The position numbers were made by a program, and so were the translations under genes. 64,000 nucleotides of DNA from Heracleum sosnowskyi (Eukaryota > Streptophyta > Magnoliopsida > Apiales > Apiaceae). Shown here piece after piece: positions 39,951 through 52,948 of the stretch (position 1 is its first letter; each line of letters opens with the position of its first letter). The notes beneath the pieces are model-generated. The model saw only the letters and a program-made list of their open reading frames with translations, did no database searches and was not told where the DNA came from. The stretch lies in contig CM061245.1 in the NCBI GenBank assembly GCA_030848705.1, forward strand, positions 72,217,564 to 72,281,563. Direction: 5' to 3'.

Positions 39951-41320
39951 AATAACTTTGGCTTACATTGCAGGCTACTTTTTTTCGGCTTGTTATTCAC
40001 GACGACGCTTATTTTGTGCATTCTTCTGCTCATAATCAACAATTGATTCATATCCAATATTAATAACAAATATTGCAATTCTTCACATGAGATAAGAATT
40101 TGGTATTTCACTATTACAAAACTGATTTGTTAATGAGATTTTGGTAATATCACTTTTTTAATAATTACACAATGTTATTACTTGTGGACGGTTGACTTAT
40201 GTTGTGCTTGTTTTTTTTATTTTTGGCTCATTATTGACGTCGTCGTCATAAATTTATTGCATTCCTCTACTCCTCAGTAACTGTTTGAGGTTTACAAATT
40301 ATGAAATATTAGTTACAATTTTTATGTTTAGAATGTTTAAGAAAATTAAGATTTTTGGGCTTACATTACACGGTAGTTTTCCCTTTTTGGGCTCGTTCAC
40401 GTCATCCTTTGTCATGCCTCTCAACATCAAATACTGTGATACAGTCTTCACTAAAATGGTTGTTTTCGGAAACTCGTTGTTGTTCCAATTCAATTACACA
40501 TATCTTCTTTGCACCTAGAAAATCCAAAACATAAAAATATCGAAGTTTCAATTAGATTGACAATGACCACATGACACAATTATAAAATTTAGATGTGTCT
40601 AAAGCTGATTTATATGTCTTGTATCACTTTTTTAAATTACAGAATGATATTACTTGTGGTGGTTTAACATTGTTGACTTACATTGTCCTTGTTTTTTCTT
40701 ATATTCGGCTCGTTGTTGACGACGTCGCAAATTTTTTGCATTCCTCTGCTCCTCTGTAACTAATTGAGGTTTATAAATTTAGTAATATTAGTTACAACTA
40801 ATAAAAATTTATATTGTGTGTGAAATTTGCATTCTTTGGCTTAATTTACACAGTAGTGTTCCTTTTTTGGGCTCGTTGTTCACGTCATCGTTTGTTTCGT
40901 GCATCCCTCTTCTAATACTGTGCTACAATCTTCATTACAATTATTGTTTGCAGAAGCTCGTTGATTTGGTCTCGAGTCAAGCTGGGGTGCCATTTCATTC
41001 TCGAATAAGTGCACCACCAGACAAGTTGATCCCTCGCCTCGCAGCGGCGGCATTTGTCTTTTAAGTGAAGTCATTTCCTCATACAGCTCCTCTTATTCTA
41101 CGAGAATCCAAACTGCAGCTCCACGAGTCTACTCGGAACTGGCCGATTCCTGAGCCATTTGTTCTCCCCTCCATGTGGCGCCTGTAGTAACACATATCTC
41201 CTTTAAAACTGGCAAAACAAAAACATACGAATATATAAGTTTCACTTAAATTGACAATGACCACACGGGACTATTAAAGCAACAATTTAGATGTGTCTGA
41301 GGCTTACTTTTATTAGAAGG
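39951..41320 (-). other. Tandemly duplicated exon-like modules of unknown gene
   Basis: Minus-strand module A (around 39975-40050, 40205-40290, 40680-40780) encodes a basic stretch of the kind EQRNAKNLRRRQQRAEYKKK. It ends at AATGTAAG, a 5' splice consensus, and follows a pyrimidine/CAG acceptor-like site. Module B (40355-40515 and 40840-41080) follows. A2+B1 and A3+B2 are about 480 bp apart. The copies carry stops, so the region looks like a decayed multi-exon gene, perhaps the N-terminal part of a Helitron-type or other transposon gene (low confidence). Confidence 0.35.
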
Positions 41321-42880
41321 TAATTAATTATATATTTATAATGTACATAAGTTTCTAAGAATCTTCATTAATGTGCAATTTGTAGATCCTACATGAATTT
41401 GAAGTGGTCAATACTTGCTTTTTGTGCCTTCTTTGAACATCTTCACATCCTAGTATTTGCGGCACTTCCATGATCTATCATTGATAAATAATTATCATTG
41501 TCAAATTATATAGTCCAAAAAAATCATATTTTTAAATTTGAGTAATTCAGTAAGTTTATTAAACACAAACATATACGCACATTATAATGTGTAATTTCTT
41601 TAGTATAAAGAAAATTCCTTTGTTATGGTGTTCAATGATTTTGAAATGTCAATCTATAACTATTACAAGAAACAGGTAAATTCAGGGGAATATCTTACAC
41701 TTAGATGGTGATTTCAAACATGAGTCGGTAACACTCAGCAAAGCGGAGAAATCCATACTTCAGTTTGACAGGTATATATACTTTTTTCGTTATTGTCTAA
41801 TGTTACTCCAAAACTAAAAATTTGCAACTTCTCCCACGTAGAATCATATACATTATCCTCTTACATGTAATTAAACAAACAATTGTAATTCCTCAATTGT
41901 GCGGCATATAAAGTCTCATTTTGTTTAACAAATTTTATAGATTAAGGAATATGGAGGATAGTAAGTGATCTTACTGCAGGGGCAATTTTAGATGACTGTG
42001 TACCCAGTTTTTCACACTCTCTGTTTTACCTGAAGAACAAAAGCTAGGAGTTATCAAAAAACAAAGAAACTATAACAATAATATCAGCCTAACATATACA
42101 ACAACAGTAAGCTCAAGAAGACTAGGGCATGTCCACATATAAAATTCTTGTAATAGAATATTTGTGTAAACATCACATCCACATATATATTATATATATG
42201 TTTTAAAATAGATACAAATATCCAGACGTGTATTGTTGTTTAGACGTGTAAACCTAGGTTTTACAATGTCCAGGCCTTCAAATCACAGGTTTGGAGAGCG
42301 AGAATTGGAACTTTTAAAGATCAGTTGTGTTGCTCGTACATGTTGCTTAAGATTTTTCATAAACACGTAGTTTTTCCTATCCAAAATTTGCTTTTATGGG
42401 AAGTCTCTTTTTAAAATATCCGTGTTTAATTAGTGGGCCTTTGACGATCGCACCAGACCATACCAAAACATATTAAAAACAGCGTTATTTTAATTATATA
42501 TAAAGATATAATTTCTCAATGTCACCTAGCCTTTTAATTACACATGTCAATCGGTTATATGTAACACGTAACCATTTTCACATTCTGTCACGTGTTCAGT
42601 GAAAACAATTTTTTTTCTACAAATAAAACCACTTTGATGAAATAAAATAATTCATTTAAATAATAATAATATTTTTCTTTAAAAAATTAAATAAATAAAT
42701 TTTTTCAAACATAAATGTTCCATCGGGAATATTACATTCTTGCAGCCCACTGACCCGAAAATCTCTAAAAAAATATCTGGTTCGTTAACGTTTGGTAGAC
42801 TAGACATAAATAAAAATAAAACATTTATTAAGTTTACAATAAATATCGTAAAAATCTGTTAATCCTGAAAAATAATACAA
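41321..42880. other. Intergenic, AT-rich
   Basis: No gene supported. Isolated splice-like signals occur on the minus strand (about 41960-42035). The HAKAI promoter should lie at the right end. Confidence 0.4.
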
Positions 42881-42919
42881 ATATAATATGAAGATCCATG
42901 TGAATTTAGGGGTTTACAA

Positions 42920-42945
42920 GCCCACCTGGGTCGGCCCAATTGATT
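42920..42945 (+). promoter_or_regulatory. GGCCCA/AAGCCCA elements upstream of HAKAI
   Basis: AAGCCCA and CGGCCCAAT lie about 100 bases before the 5'UTR exon. TGGGCY-type site II elements are common in promoters of constitutively expressed plant genes (TCP binding). No convincing TATA box was seen. Confidence 0.35.
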
Positions 42946-42999
42946 TAAAATTGCACCGATATATCGAGCTTCTGGCTCTATGTAAAAACACACAACTAC

Positions 43000-43069
43000 T
43001 GTATCATTCGGTTCCAAATTACAATTCTCCTGCTAAAGCTCTCAATTCTCTTCACTCGTTCGCTCTCAG
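43000..43069 (+). other. HAKAI: 5'UTR exon of HAKAI (approximate start)
   Basis: Ends CTCTCAG with GTACTT donor at 43070. The matching acceptor TATTCAG is at 44919, giving a 1.85-kb leader intron. The transcription start is not determined. Confidence 0.5.
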
Positions 43070-44934
43070 GTACTTCCATCTTTTTATATGTGTGTATAGG
43101 TTGTATATCTATAGTTCTTGTATATAAAAAGATTGACTTTTATTCCACGGGTTAGAATGATCTTTAAGATTATTTATTGGTTTGATTTGCTTGCTTTTTT
43201 ATGTTTGATTCATGTTGGGTTTTGAAATTAATGGTGCCCATTTGTTTATTTTGTTGTAAAGAGGATATTGGGAACTAATTTAAAGAATAGATTTTGATCA
43301 ATGATGTTAATTGTTTGATCAAAGTTGTTATTTTTTAATGTAATTGCTCAACCTGGTTATATGTATATATGTATCATTTATGAATATGGGTTAGGGTGAT
43401 CTTAGAATTCGTTCCTTGGCTGAGTTACTTTATCGTTTTCGTTTATGTGATGATGGGTTTTCAAAGTGATTGATGAAATTTTTTTGGAGAATTATTTGCT
43501 TGAACCCTTGGGGTGAAAAATCCTGGTCTGAGTGACTGAATCAACAGTGGTGATGGAGGAGATATGTCTAATATATAGGAAGGAGATAAAGAAGTGGGTT
43601 TGGATTGGATGGAGAGAAGTGGAAATACTTCTGATGTTCACCTATCCGTAAACTCATCTTGGAATCACATTGTTGGATCTTTCCCAAAGAGGATTAAGTG
43701 ACACCTTTTCACAAGCCTTAACTTACTGTATTTGATTATTTGGATGCTTTGTTAGTTTTCCTTTCAATTTTCTAAAAGGCGATACATCTAAAAGATGCTA
43801 AGTTGATGGGGAGAAGATCTAGGAGGAAGATTTTGAGGGCGAATGAGGATCGTAATAATAATCTTAGTGAAAATTATGAAATCCTTGATGAAGAAGAGAA
43901 TTAATTCTTGTCAAAGAAATAAAATGCTCCAATCTCTAGTGGAATAATTGGTCTATGTTTAATAGAATGTGCTTATGTGTTGCACTGCGCATTGCGCTTA
44001 CCGCTCTTGTTCGATGCGCTTTGACCTTGCTTTGTGCATAGGCGGGTGCATATGCGCTCTTGTAACAACTATGATATTACCTAGTGCGTAGATTCTTGTA
44101 CTATATAGTATATGCAGTGTACTGTTTATTACTCTATAGAATGCTAGTTTAAAAATTTTCAAGTTGTTTTACTAACTATCTATATATATATATGCGTAAT
44201 ATTTTAATACTTGAGTTACAAAATTATCAATTTTCTCTTTATATAATCATACAATAGTATTCCTCTCGCCTCTAATTTCCTCTAGCTCAATGCCTGATCA
44301 CCCGGGTATTTATATCATCCGAACCACCACTGGACATGCATCTGAATGTCAGCTTAGCGTCATAACCATTTTCCCTTTTATTCCTTTTTCATAAATGAAA
44401 TACCCTTGCTAATGCAAAAAATACAGTAACAAGTTTATGATGAAGTTGCTACCCCGAATGAAATTACTGATCATGGAGATTTAGAGTATCCGAAAATTTG
44501 CTCGGCTATGGTGCATATTTTGATATTGTGTTCAAACTTCAATGCATGATGAAAAATTTTGAAGACAACTATTTGAATAAAGTAGGTAAATCATACTCAT
44601 TGATTATTTATAGGATATGTGGAAATTATCAGTACAATACTTTTAAATTAAGGTATGCATGATTTATTTTTTAAAAGAAGAGTGTAAATGCTTAAATACT
44701 AAATAGTTTATTATTACAATGCCTTGTACTACCTCAGTTTCGCATTTTTGCAAGTGTGGTTAAGTTCCTGATAAATGTATAAATATGTGTGTACTGTATA
44801 TCCTATCTGCTATGTTTTATTTCTCAATCAATAGCTGACACTCATTTTATGAATGGTTACATCTACGTCGGTTATTGGAAGTTGAAGCCTTTTTATCATA
44901 AAACAATTTTGGTATTCAGGGTGAGGTAAGAGAC

Positions 44935-47771
44935 ATGCTTCAGATCAAATTGCGAAGCAAGGGTGGTCCCTCTACAGAAGGTGGTGTAGGGGCAAAGCCT
45001 ACTGCAGGTGAGGCAGTCACAGTAGCATGTCCTGATCACCTTACAATTGCTGATCTCGCGGTTGCCAAGAGCCTTGGCTCCGTAACTGCTTCTCCCGTTG
45101 TCAAAATTGTGGGCCGTAAATCCCGTCGTCAAATGGGGGAACGGGTTCATATCTGTGTTCGCTGCGATTATCCAATTGCTATATATGGACGTCTGGTACG
45201 AGCAAAAGATAGCTGTTTACTTGAATTGATTGTCCTGTGTTCCAAACCCCTTTTTTAGAAATTTCATGCTCTGTTTGGTTTCTTTATATAAATCTGAAGC
45301 ATGCTCATAATACAGATATATCTGTACAGAGTAAGTAATCTGAAATGGTACATCTTAATTATTGCATTCTTTTCATATTTTAATTATATTTTTTTTCAAA
45401 TGCAACTCATTTTTCCTGAATAGGTACATTTTATTTATAGTAAAACAATGCATTATGAGGAACTATAAATTGCCTTCTGAAATGCAGTTATCATTGTTTT
45501 TCCATATCAGTCGAATCAAAACCTATTATTTATATGATAGAATGGTAATTATGGTAATGTTATCTTTTAACAATCACATATTAATACCAACAATTTCTGC
45601 ACATGGACAACCTGACAAATTGCAGGTTTACAACATTATGATATGTTTCTCATAGAGAAGTAGCAGATTATTAGTCTAAAATCTAAATATATTCAAATTA
45701 CTAGCATCCTGTATATAAACTATGCCACCATCAGTTATTCAGTTAGAATACAGTTAAATGTCTATTTGATCAATTTGGTTGGGATCAATAGCACTTGTTA
45801 AGTACAAAACATTTTTTTCCTCATTCCCTTCTTGCACTCTGTCTGCCATATATTCTACTGATGTCTTGATGCTATTATATGTGTTGCTACATACAAGAAA
45901 GTACTTTTTTCTCTGATTCTTCAGCCACTTCATTTAGATCCAACTTCCAAGGTCACTCAACCTTTTCATTCTGCTAAAATTTGCGCTACATGATTAGTTT
46001 TCTTTTTTCTAAAAGAAATTCCTGTAAAACCACCTTAGGCGAAAGATTACGAGAACAGTAGACCAACAGATAAAAGTAAGAAGCAGACCTGAGCAGTTCA
46101 TTTATGTTATCAACTCAATGACCCCACTGCAGGATTGGAATAGAATCTGAATCCCGCTCAGTTGTGAAGAGAAACTTTATTTAGTCACTTCTCAAAACCA
46201 AATACGTACTTTGTTCTTAACTTCTTATCTGGATCTTGATTAGAGAAGACAATGTAGAATGTGAAATTCATAACTAGAAGAAGCAACTATAAATCTGGCA
46301 ACTTGAACATTTTGGTCTGAGTTTGAATATTTTATATCTAATAACTATGAACATCAGGACCTGTTCATTTGCTTGCACTTACAAGTTTGTGTGCTTGCAG
46401 ATCCCTTGCGACCATGCGTTCTGTCTGGATTGTGCAAGAAATGATTCAGTATGCTCTCTGTAAGGATTTAGCACCTATTGAGATTCTATTAAATGCACGT
46501 CATTCTACATTACAAGGACACTTCTCTTTTTAGTTAAAGCATTTTTTTTAGGAAAATACTGACTTGTGAGTTTGTGGTTCTTTTGTGTTGTTGGCAGTTG
46601 CGAGGAACGTATTCAGAAGATTCAGACAATTAAGATGGGTGAAGGGATTTTGATATGTGCTGCTCCCCAATGTTTCAAGTCTTTTCTTAAAAGAGATGAA
46701 TTTGAATCACATGTTCGTAGGAACCATGGTGACCTTCTTAGTCCAGGCACAATGAAAGAAGAAGGAAATGAGTCGGAGGCTGCCAGTGCTAGGAAACCAG
46801 CGACTTCAGAGTCAACTGTTCAAGCACCACCAAAGTCCGTGTTATCTCCTAGTGCAAGCTCTCATCAGCTTCACGATCGTGAAGACAGATCTCGTTATCA
46901 TCAGCCTAGGGATCAACATGCAGGTATGCAGCCAAAGATTGAACCACCATTTCCAGGACCAACTCCAAATCTTGTAGCAGATGCACTACCTGACAACAGC
47001 AACCCTCAAGGCTTTGATAGGGTTGATGCTCGTAACCAATTTCCGCAAGAGAATGTTGACCCACAGGGTAGGCATCAGCAAGAAGCTGGGCAGTTTCAGG
47101 ACTCACATCTTGTTCCCAATGAAAATTCTATCCCAGGTTATGCTATGCAGTTCCAGCAGCATCCTAATAATGCAATGCCAGTTAACCCAAGTCTAGTTCA
47201 GAATCCCTCACAATTCATTTATCCTCAGTTTGGACAGGATGGAATTCCATTTTATGGTTCACAGTTTCAGCCAAGACAAGATTCAGCACCAGAAGGCGAA
47301 CAAAGGCCAGGATCAGCATTAGGTTATCCACCTCGTCCAGCCGTAGGACCTGTTAACTTTTCAGGGAGCTATCCACAGCCCTGGGGTGTAGGTCCAGCTG
47401 GTGGGTTTTTTGATCCTTCCCTCGTAGGTAGGGGAAACATGGATAGTTTCAAGACTTTTTCAATGTCAGACTCTCAAGGAAGAGTTGCAGTTTTTCAAGG
47501 TAGTTTCGAACAGAACCAAGCTTCCAACCTTGTTTTCCATCCTGCAGCAAACAAAGACGGGGAACAGTTGTCAGGTCAAAACGCAATTGAACCCAGAGAT
47601 GGCATGGGTATGTTGGCACCACAGTTGCTCCCACCACCACCTGCTTCACACCCACTACACTCGTCACACCACAACCGTAGTCATTTCTTCCCTGGTGGTA
47701 CTAGTCACGATGCACAGGCCCCCGGGTGGCAGCCTGAGCAGCGAGACAGCTTTGGAGGTGCTCAAGAGTAA
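44935..47771 (+). CDS. HAKAI: HAKAI-type RING/C2H2 E3 ubiquitin ligase, 3 coding exons, 497 aa
   Basis: Coding exons 44935-45195, 46401-46459 and 46598-47771 (261 + 59 + 1174 nt), all GT/AG, total 498 codons with stop. Residues 1-73 hold the conserved N-terminus (MLQIKLRSKGG, VTVACPDHL, VGRKSRRQMGERVH). The RING has Cys74, Cys77, Cys90, His92, Cys95, Cys98, Cys105, Cys108. A C2H2 finger follows (Cys127, Cys132, His145, His150). The rest (about 160-497) is Pro/Gln/Ser-rich and disordered-looking. Known: plant HAKAI is an E3-like member of the nuclear m6A mRNA methyltransferase complex with MTA, MTB, FIP37 and VIR. Start choice: the MLQI(K/R)L N-terminus is conserved, and the upstream leader exon has no competing frame. 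The second coding exon is only 59 nt and carries most of the metal ligands. No disruption seen. Confidence 0.95.
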
Positions 47772-48670
47772 TGGGTCTGCTTTTGCTTTTCTTAGTCTAT
47801 TATGTACTCCTTTTATAGCTTTTGGAACCTGGGTCAATCATCTCAGGGTGCATATTGCTAAAACTTAGAACTACAATCATCTCATGCGTACTTAATCACC
47901 GAAATTGCTCTTCGGAGGGGTTTTGAATTTTGGGTTTTTTTTAATCTGTGTTGTTTCTTCCGTTACTTTCTGTGTTATTTATGTGATATACATTTTTGTT
48001 GCATTTGCTTGGATGATCTGGAAATTAGGTTATTAAAGGTGGGAACGGAATTAAACTAGACTGTGGGCATAATCATCATCTTTTCTTTTGTTCCATTCGC
48101 CCGAGTGATCCACTTTTTTTTTACGAAGTTAATGAATGTTATATTACTTTCTGCTGCATATTTTCTTTTGACTTGAACTTCTTTTCCTTTGACCTCTAGT
48201 TCTGATATACATTTGATCCTATTCTCTACCTCGAGTCCCCGTTCAAAAGAGAACTTCTTATATAGAGTTTGAGTTCGGGAGAGAACCAATATATTAATAT
48301 TCATAATACATATTTTTATAACATTTTTTATTAGATACGATTATAAATTTTAATTATTAAATAAAAAAAATGAAATTAAACTACTTTTTTTAAAAAAAAA
48401 TAATTCAAAATTAGTTAAATAGTTCAAAGTGATTCTACAGCAGAATCAAATCTATCCAAAATGATTCTGCAGCAGAATCAAATTTAAAATCAATGTTTTT
48501 ATTCAAATTTTAAATGTTATTTTTTTATAAAGTTTGTATATGCTAATATTCTATATTAGAATCAAATTACATATTTTATGTAAAAATATTTAAAATTATC
48601 TACGAGATTCTATAATAGAATATATGGTTTTCCCCGATTCTCTATATAAGATGTTCTCTTTGGAACAATG
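47772..48670. other. HAKAI 3' region and intergenic
   Basis: The first 200-300 bases are the likely 3'UTR. Further on, AT-rich DNA has three related near-palindromic GATTCTRCAGCAGAATC units around 48430-48480 and 48605. No gene seen. Confidence 0.45.
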
Positions 48671-48695
48671 ATATATATATATATATATATATATA

Positions 48696-49725
48696 GGGGG
48701 CTATTCTACTACAAACCAAATTAAACTACAAACCTACAAACCAATCCAGCCCACCTAAAAAAGTAACCCAGCCCAAAAAAACTACGTTGAACCCGCTTCA
48801 TTAAAAATAATAACAATAAACAGAAAATAGACACGCGATACATACAGACACAATAAATTCATCATCTTCACTATCTCCCCAACCAACTGTAAATCTTGAA
48901 AGCTTCAAGTTTTAGAAGTACGTATACCACCAGCACTATCTCAAGTCTTCTCAAGGTAAATATTACTTGCCTTGGCTTGAAAAACTTCAAATGCGCTTGT
49001 TATGCATAAACGGACTAGTAAAAAGCTACAACAACATTATGATCGGGTAATTAAGATTTTGATATGTGTTCATTATTATATTTCTTTCTTTAGTAAATAA
49101 ACTATATAGTTTCAATATAGTATAACATACAGGCAGCATACTGTAGAACTCTATGCATTTGAGTGTGAAAGCATTTTTAAAATTTTAGTGCATCTTCCCG
49201 AAATGGAGCAAACTACTCTTAGACTACAAACTACAAACTAAGTACTTTTAGTGATTTCTGTAAGAATAAATAGTGATTTCAGCATAGATCTAGCTATTTA
49301 TTTTTATATACACGTATAATTTAGTGATTTTTACGGTACAAAATCTGTAATTTACGTATAGATCTGGAGAAAAAATCACTACATTTACGCAGAAATCACT
49401 ATTTATTCTTACAGGAATCACCAACATTTTAGTGATTCTCGCAAGCATAAATAGTGATTTATCGTCGGAATATATCAAATATGGTATGCAAATTGATCGT
49501 TGGGAGATGGAGAAAAATACGGTGAAGTCGGATTTCAAAAAAAACTCTCCGATTGACGGGAAAAGTCAAATTAAAAACGGAGGGGAATAGGTGTGATTGT
49601 GTGTGGGAGAGTGTATTTTAGTTGTGTGTTGTGCATATAGGGGGACCATTAGATTAGATTAATCTAAGGGTTTAGATTGGTTCTTAGTTTGTATTTTAAA
49701 AAAGGTTTGTATTTGATCACTAGCC
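48696..49725. mobile_element. Foldback MITE A within (TA)n
   Basis: Bounded by (AT)n at 48671-48695 and (TA)n at 49726-49745. Ends GGGGGCTATTCTACTACAAACC and, reversed, GGCTAGTGATCAAATACAAACC. Internal inverted segments around TAGTGATTTCTGTAAGAATAAA. Its right half is clearly related to MITE B. No ORF. Confidence 0.6.
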
Positions 49726-49745
49726 TATATATATATATATATATA

Positions 49746-50359
49746 GGCTAGTGATCAAATAGAAACTAAAATTAAAATAGAAACTAGAAACTAATCTAAG
49801 CCCTTAGATTAATCTAATCTAATGGTCCTCTACTGCACCACACACAATTAAAATACACTCTCACATACACAATCCCACCAAATCCCCTTCGTTTTTAATT
49901 TGATTTTTCCCGTGAATCGGTGAACTTTTTTTGAAATCCGACTTCACTATATTTTTCTCCATCTTTCAACGATCAATATGCATACCATATGTGCTATATT
50001 ACGGAGTATTAAAATTTTAGTGATTTCTGTAAGAATAAATCGCTAGATCTATGCTGAAATCACTATTTATTATTACAGAAACCACTAAAATTTTAGTGCT
50101 CCGTAATATAGCACATATGGTATGCATATTGATCGTTGGAAGATGGAGAAAAATATAGTGAAGTCGGATTGCAAAAAAAGTTCACCGATTCACGGGAAAA
50201 ATCAAATTAAAAATGAAGGGAATTAGGTGGGATTGTGTATGTGAGGGTGTATTTTAACTGTGTGTGGTGCAGTAGAGAACCATTAGATTAGATTAATCTA
50301 ATAGATTAGATTAATTTTTAGTTTCTATTTTAATTTTAGTTTTTAGTTGAACAAAAGCC
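49746..50359. mobile_element. Foldback MITE B, two approximately 300-bp inverted arms
   Basis: Left arm starts GGCTAGTGATCAAATAGAAAC; the right arm reversed starts GGCTTTTGTTCAACTAAAAAC. The arms pair almost to the centre near 50050, so nearly the whole element is one hairpin. Flanked both sides by TATATATA. Contains TTAGATTAATCTAATCTAAT near both ends. Confidence 0.7.
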
Positions 50360-50677
50360 TATATATATATATTCTTAACGATATTTTTGAAAATAACAAA
50401 TTCTTAGCGACATTTTTAAATAGAAGCTTGATACATAATAAAAAATTAGATTTGATTTAGCCATTGCTTGATACACCAATTCTTCTGAAATAAGCAAAGG
50501 ATCAAGTATCTTGAGATGGCAACTTCAATTCTATCCTGTTATTGTGGTGTATTGTGTAGCTACTTAATCGCATGTGGTCCATTCTGCATGGACCGAAAGG
50601 GAACCACACTCAGCAGCAGTTAGCCCAGTTACACCATTCATATTGTATGACATTGAATGTTGAAACGTAATAATCAA

Positions 50678-50707
50678 CTAGCATGATAGCCCGTGCAAAG
50701 CACGGGC
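50678..50707 (-). mobile_element. Helitron 3' terminus on the minus strand
   Basis: The minus strand reads hairpin GCCCGTGC-TTT-GCACGGGC (50707 to 50689, perfect 8-bp stem), then TATCATG, then CTAG (50681-50678) followed by T. Textbook Helitron end. The 5' TC end should be to the right but was not recognised. Confidence 0.65.
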
Positions 50708-51157
50708 ACCATTTAAATTCATAAAATGTTGTTGTTTTAATTTTATTATATAGACGATTTATAATTTTTGAAATACTATACGTCGTTAATGTGGTATTTT
50801 TTATGGACATTGGCAATAACTCAAATTTCTTACTTGAATTTCATATATGATCGTAACAATAGAATCACATCTAGCCATTTAAAAAAATAAATTGGAATGA
50901 TTAAAATATATGTAATTTAAAAGTCTAATCATGAGTCAGTAGACTCACATGTTTATATATAAAGAAGTGCTAAATAAGATAATTTACATAAATAAGAAGC
51001 GAAAACTAATTATGGTCACACATTCAAATCTAATTTACATCTCAACCATCACCCATATTCACTCTTATGCCCCTTCCATTATCAGCGACCTTACACACCA
51101 TCACTTACTTTACACCGATGTTATCACCATCTCATTCCATTTGTCATCATCATTCAT

Positions 51158-51192
<35 letters not shown>

Positions 51193-52226
51193 ATATATAT
51201 ATATATATATATAATGTGTGTGAGTGGGCGAGAGAGAGAAATTGTGTGTATAATAAACCATAATCACTCTACAATCTTTTGTTGTCACCAAATCGACCAC
51301 CACTCCGAAAGTAACTTATGGACATGTTTGTCGCAAATTCCAGTCTCATTCCTGACCACACCTCCAGTAATTCATTCATCCTTCTCTCAACATATCTAAG
51401 TTTACCGATTGATGTCATTTTCACTCACTCTACTACCGTCAACACTATTACCAACAACTTCGAACATTTACACAATTCCAAATTTGGAATATTCTTATTA
51501 TTTGCGTTCAAATTTTTTAGTGATTTAAGTTTAAATTTTGATAATTTTAGTTGAATTTCTAGTGACTTGCTTTGATGATGGTAATTTTGGTTGTGTAAGT
51601 GGTGGTGTTCACGTGGTTAGTGGTGGTGGCGTGGTAGTGGTCATGTAACAGTGATTTAATATTCTTCTAGTTCATATTAAAATTAGCTAAAATTTTGGTT
51701 TGTATTCATGTTCATTGTGATATATCATCTACTAAGTAGCATACTTGAATAATACATTGAGACATTTTAAATTATTTTTAATATAGTATCCATATTCTAT
51801 TTTTTAATAAATATTTTTGAACTAATTATGTGTTTTATCTAAATATTCATCTAATAACTAATATGAATTCCAAATCTCATCTACAATAATTTTTTGCCCC
51901 TTAAATTATCTTTTTATAGACTATAAAAATATTTTTCCTAATAGCAGTGAGAGTGGGGGTGTAATCGAGTCGAACACTGCCGAACTCGAGTTCAAACTCG
52001 ATAAAAATATTATGTCAAACTTGAACTCGAGCTCAAGTTTAATTGGTCCTCCAATTTTTACATTGAATATAATTCATTTTTTTAATATTAATATGATGGA
52101 AGTGTGAATTAGTAAATTACTAAATAGTCTGGAAAGGACTTGTTGGCCTATAATATATATATGTAATATATACGAAAATAAAAATGTAAAACATTATAAC
52201 AATGAGTTATTGGTGTATGTAGTTAA
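50708..52226. other. AT-rich non-coding DNA with microsatellites
   Basis: Includes (AC)n at 51161-51189 and (AT)n at 51193-51212. Sequence near 51970-52050 is rich in CTCGAG-type inverted segments, perhaps an old MITE. No gene supported. Confidence 0.4.
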
Positions 52227-52948
52227 GAGCATCTCCAACCTTACTTATCACTTAGGTTAAAAGTACAACTGGCAACTAAACAGTGTGATTTATAGCCAAC
52301 CTCTGTGAATATGGTCACTCAAACCACTAATTGTTGTTGTTCAAAATTATAGCCATCAAGATATGGTTGGCCATATTTGGCCAAGTCTTACAGATATGTA
52401 GAGACTTTCTCTACCTACTTTTTCTCTCCCTTGCTTTTTTCTTTCTTTTTCTTTTCAGCTGCAGCTTCGATTTGCACCGACCGAAATTTTCAATATCCTT
52501 TTTAATATTTTTTTTTGTGAAATTAAAAATTATGGAGGCAACACAAAAAATTAGCTAGTGTTAGTATTAAAAATAATGCTAGAGGTATTAAATTGGATAT
52601 AAAAATAGATATAAAATGACATGTTTCATTATTTGATTATTTATAAATAAATGTATAATGTCATTTACATCATTTTCACAAATTAAAATATTTCAAATTG
52701 ACATATTAGCAACTCCACATTATCTTGTACCCAATTTCGGCACCTCTAGCATTGATATTAATATATATAAATTATTTTTCAATGAAAAAGTATTGTTTAA
52801 AATTATAAATATACTATTTTCAAAATATATCCAACCATTATAATCAACTCATTGGAGTACAATGCCTTACAGATTCAGTAAATTTTACCCAAATATTACT
52901 TTATATTATTTTAGCCAACCATTTTAGCTAACTCTATTGGAGATGCTC
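52227..52948. mobile_element. MITE with GAGCATCTCCAA termini
   Basis: GAGCATCTCCAA at 52227-52238 and TTGGAGATGCTC at 52937-52948 are exact inverted repeats of a type common in plant MITEs. Another inverted pair, AATGCTAGAGGT (52575-52586) and ACCTCTAGCATT (52742-52753), marks a 179-bp MITE nested inside. Target duplications are not clean. Confidence 0.5.

Noticed and set aside
41220..41227. TACGA taken as the far target duplication of the LTR at 39778
   Set aside because: The sequence beyond it does not resume chromovirus RT, so the match is chance.
43560..44120. Possible extra exons in the first HAKAI intron
   Set aside because: Short open stretches without conserved sequence; leader intron fits without them.
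50949..51554. Open frames with Thr-His and Tyr-Ile repeats
   Set aside because: Produced by (AC)n and (AT)n microsatellites.
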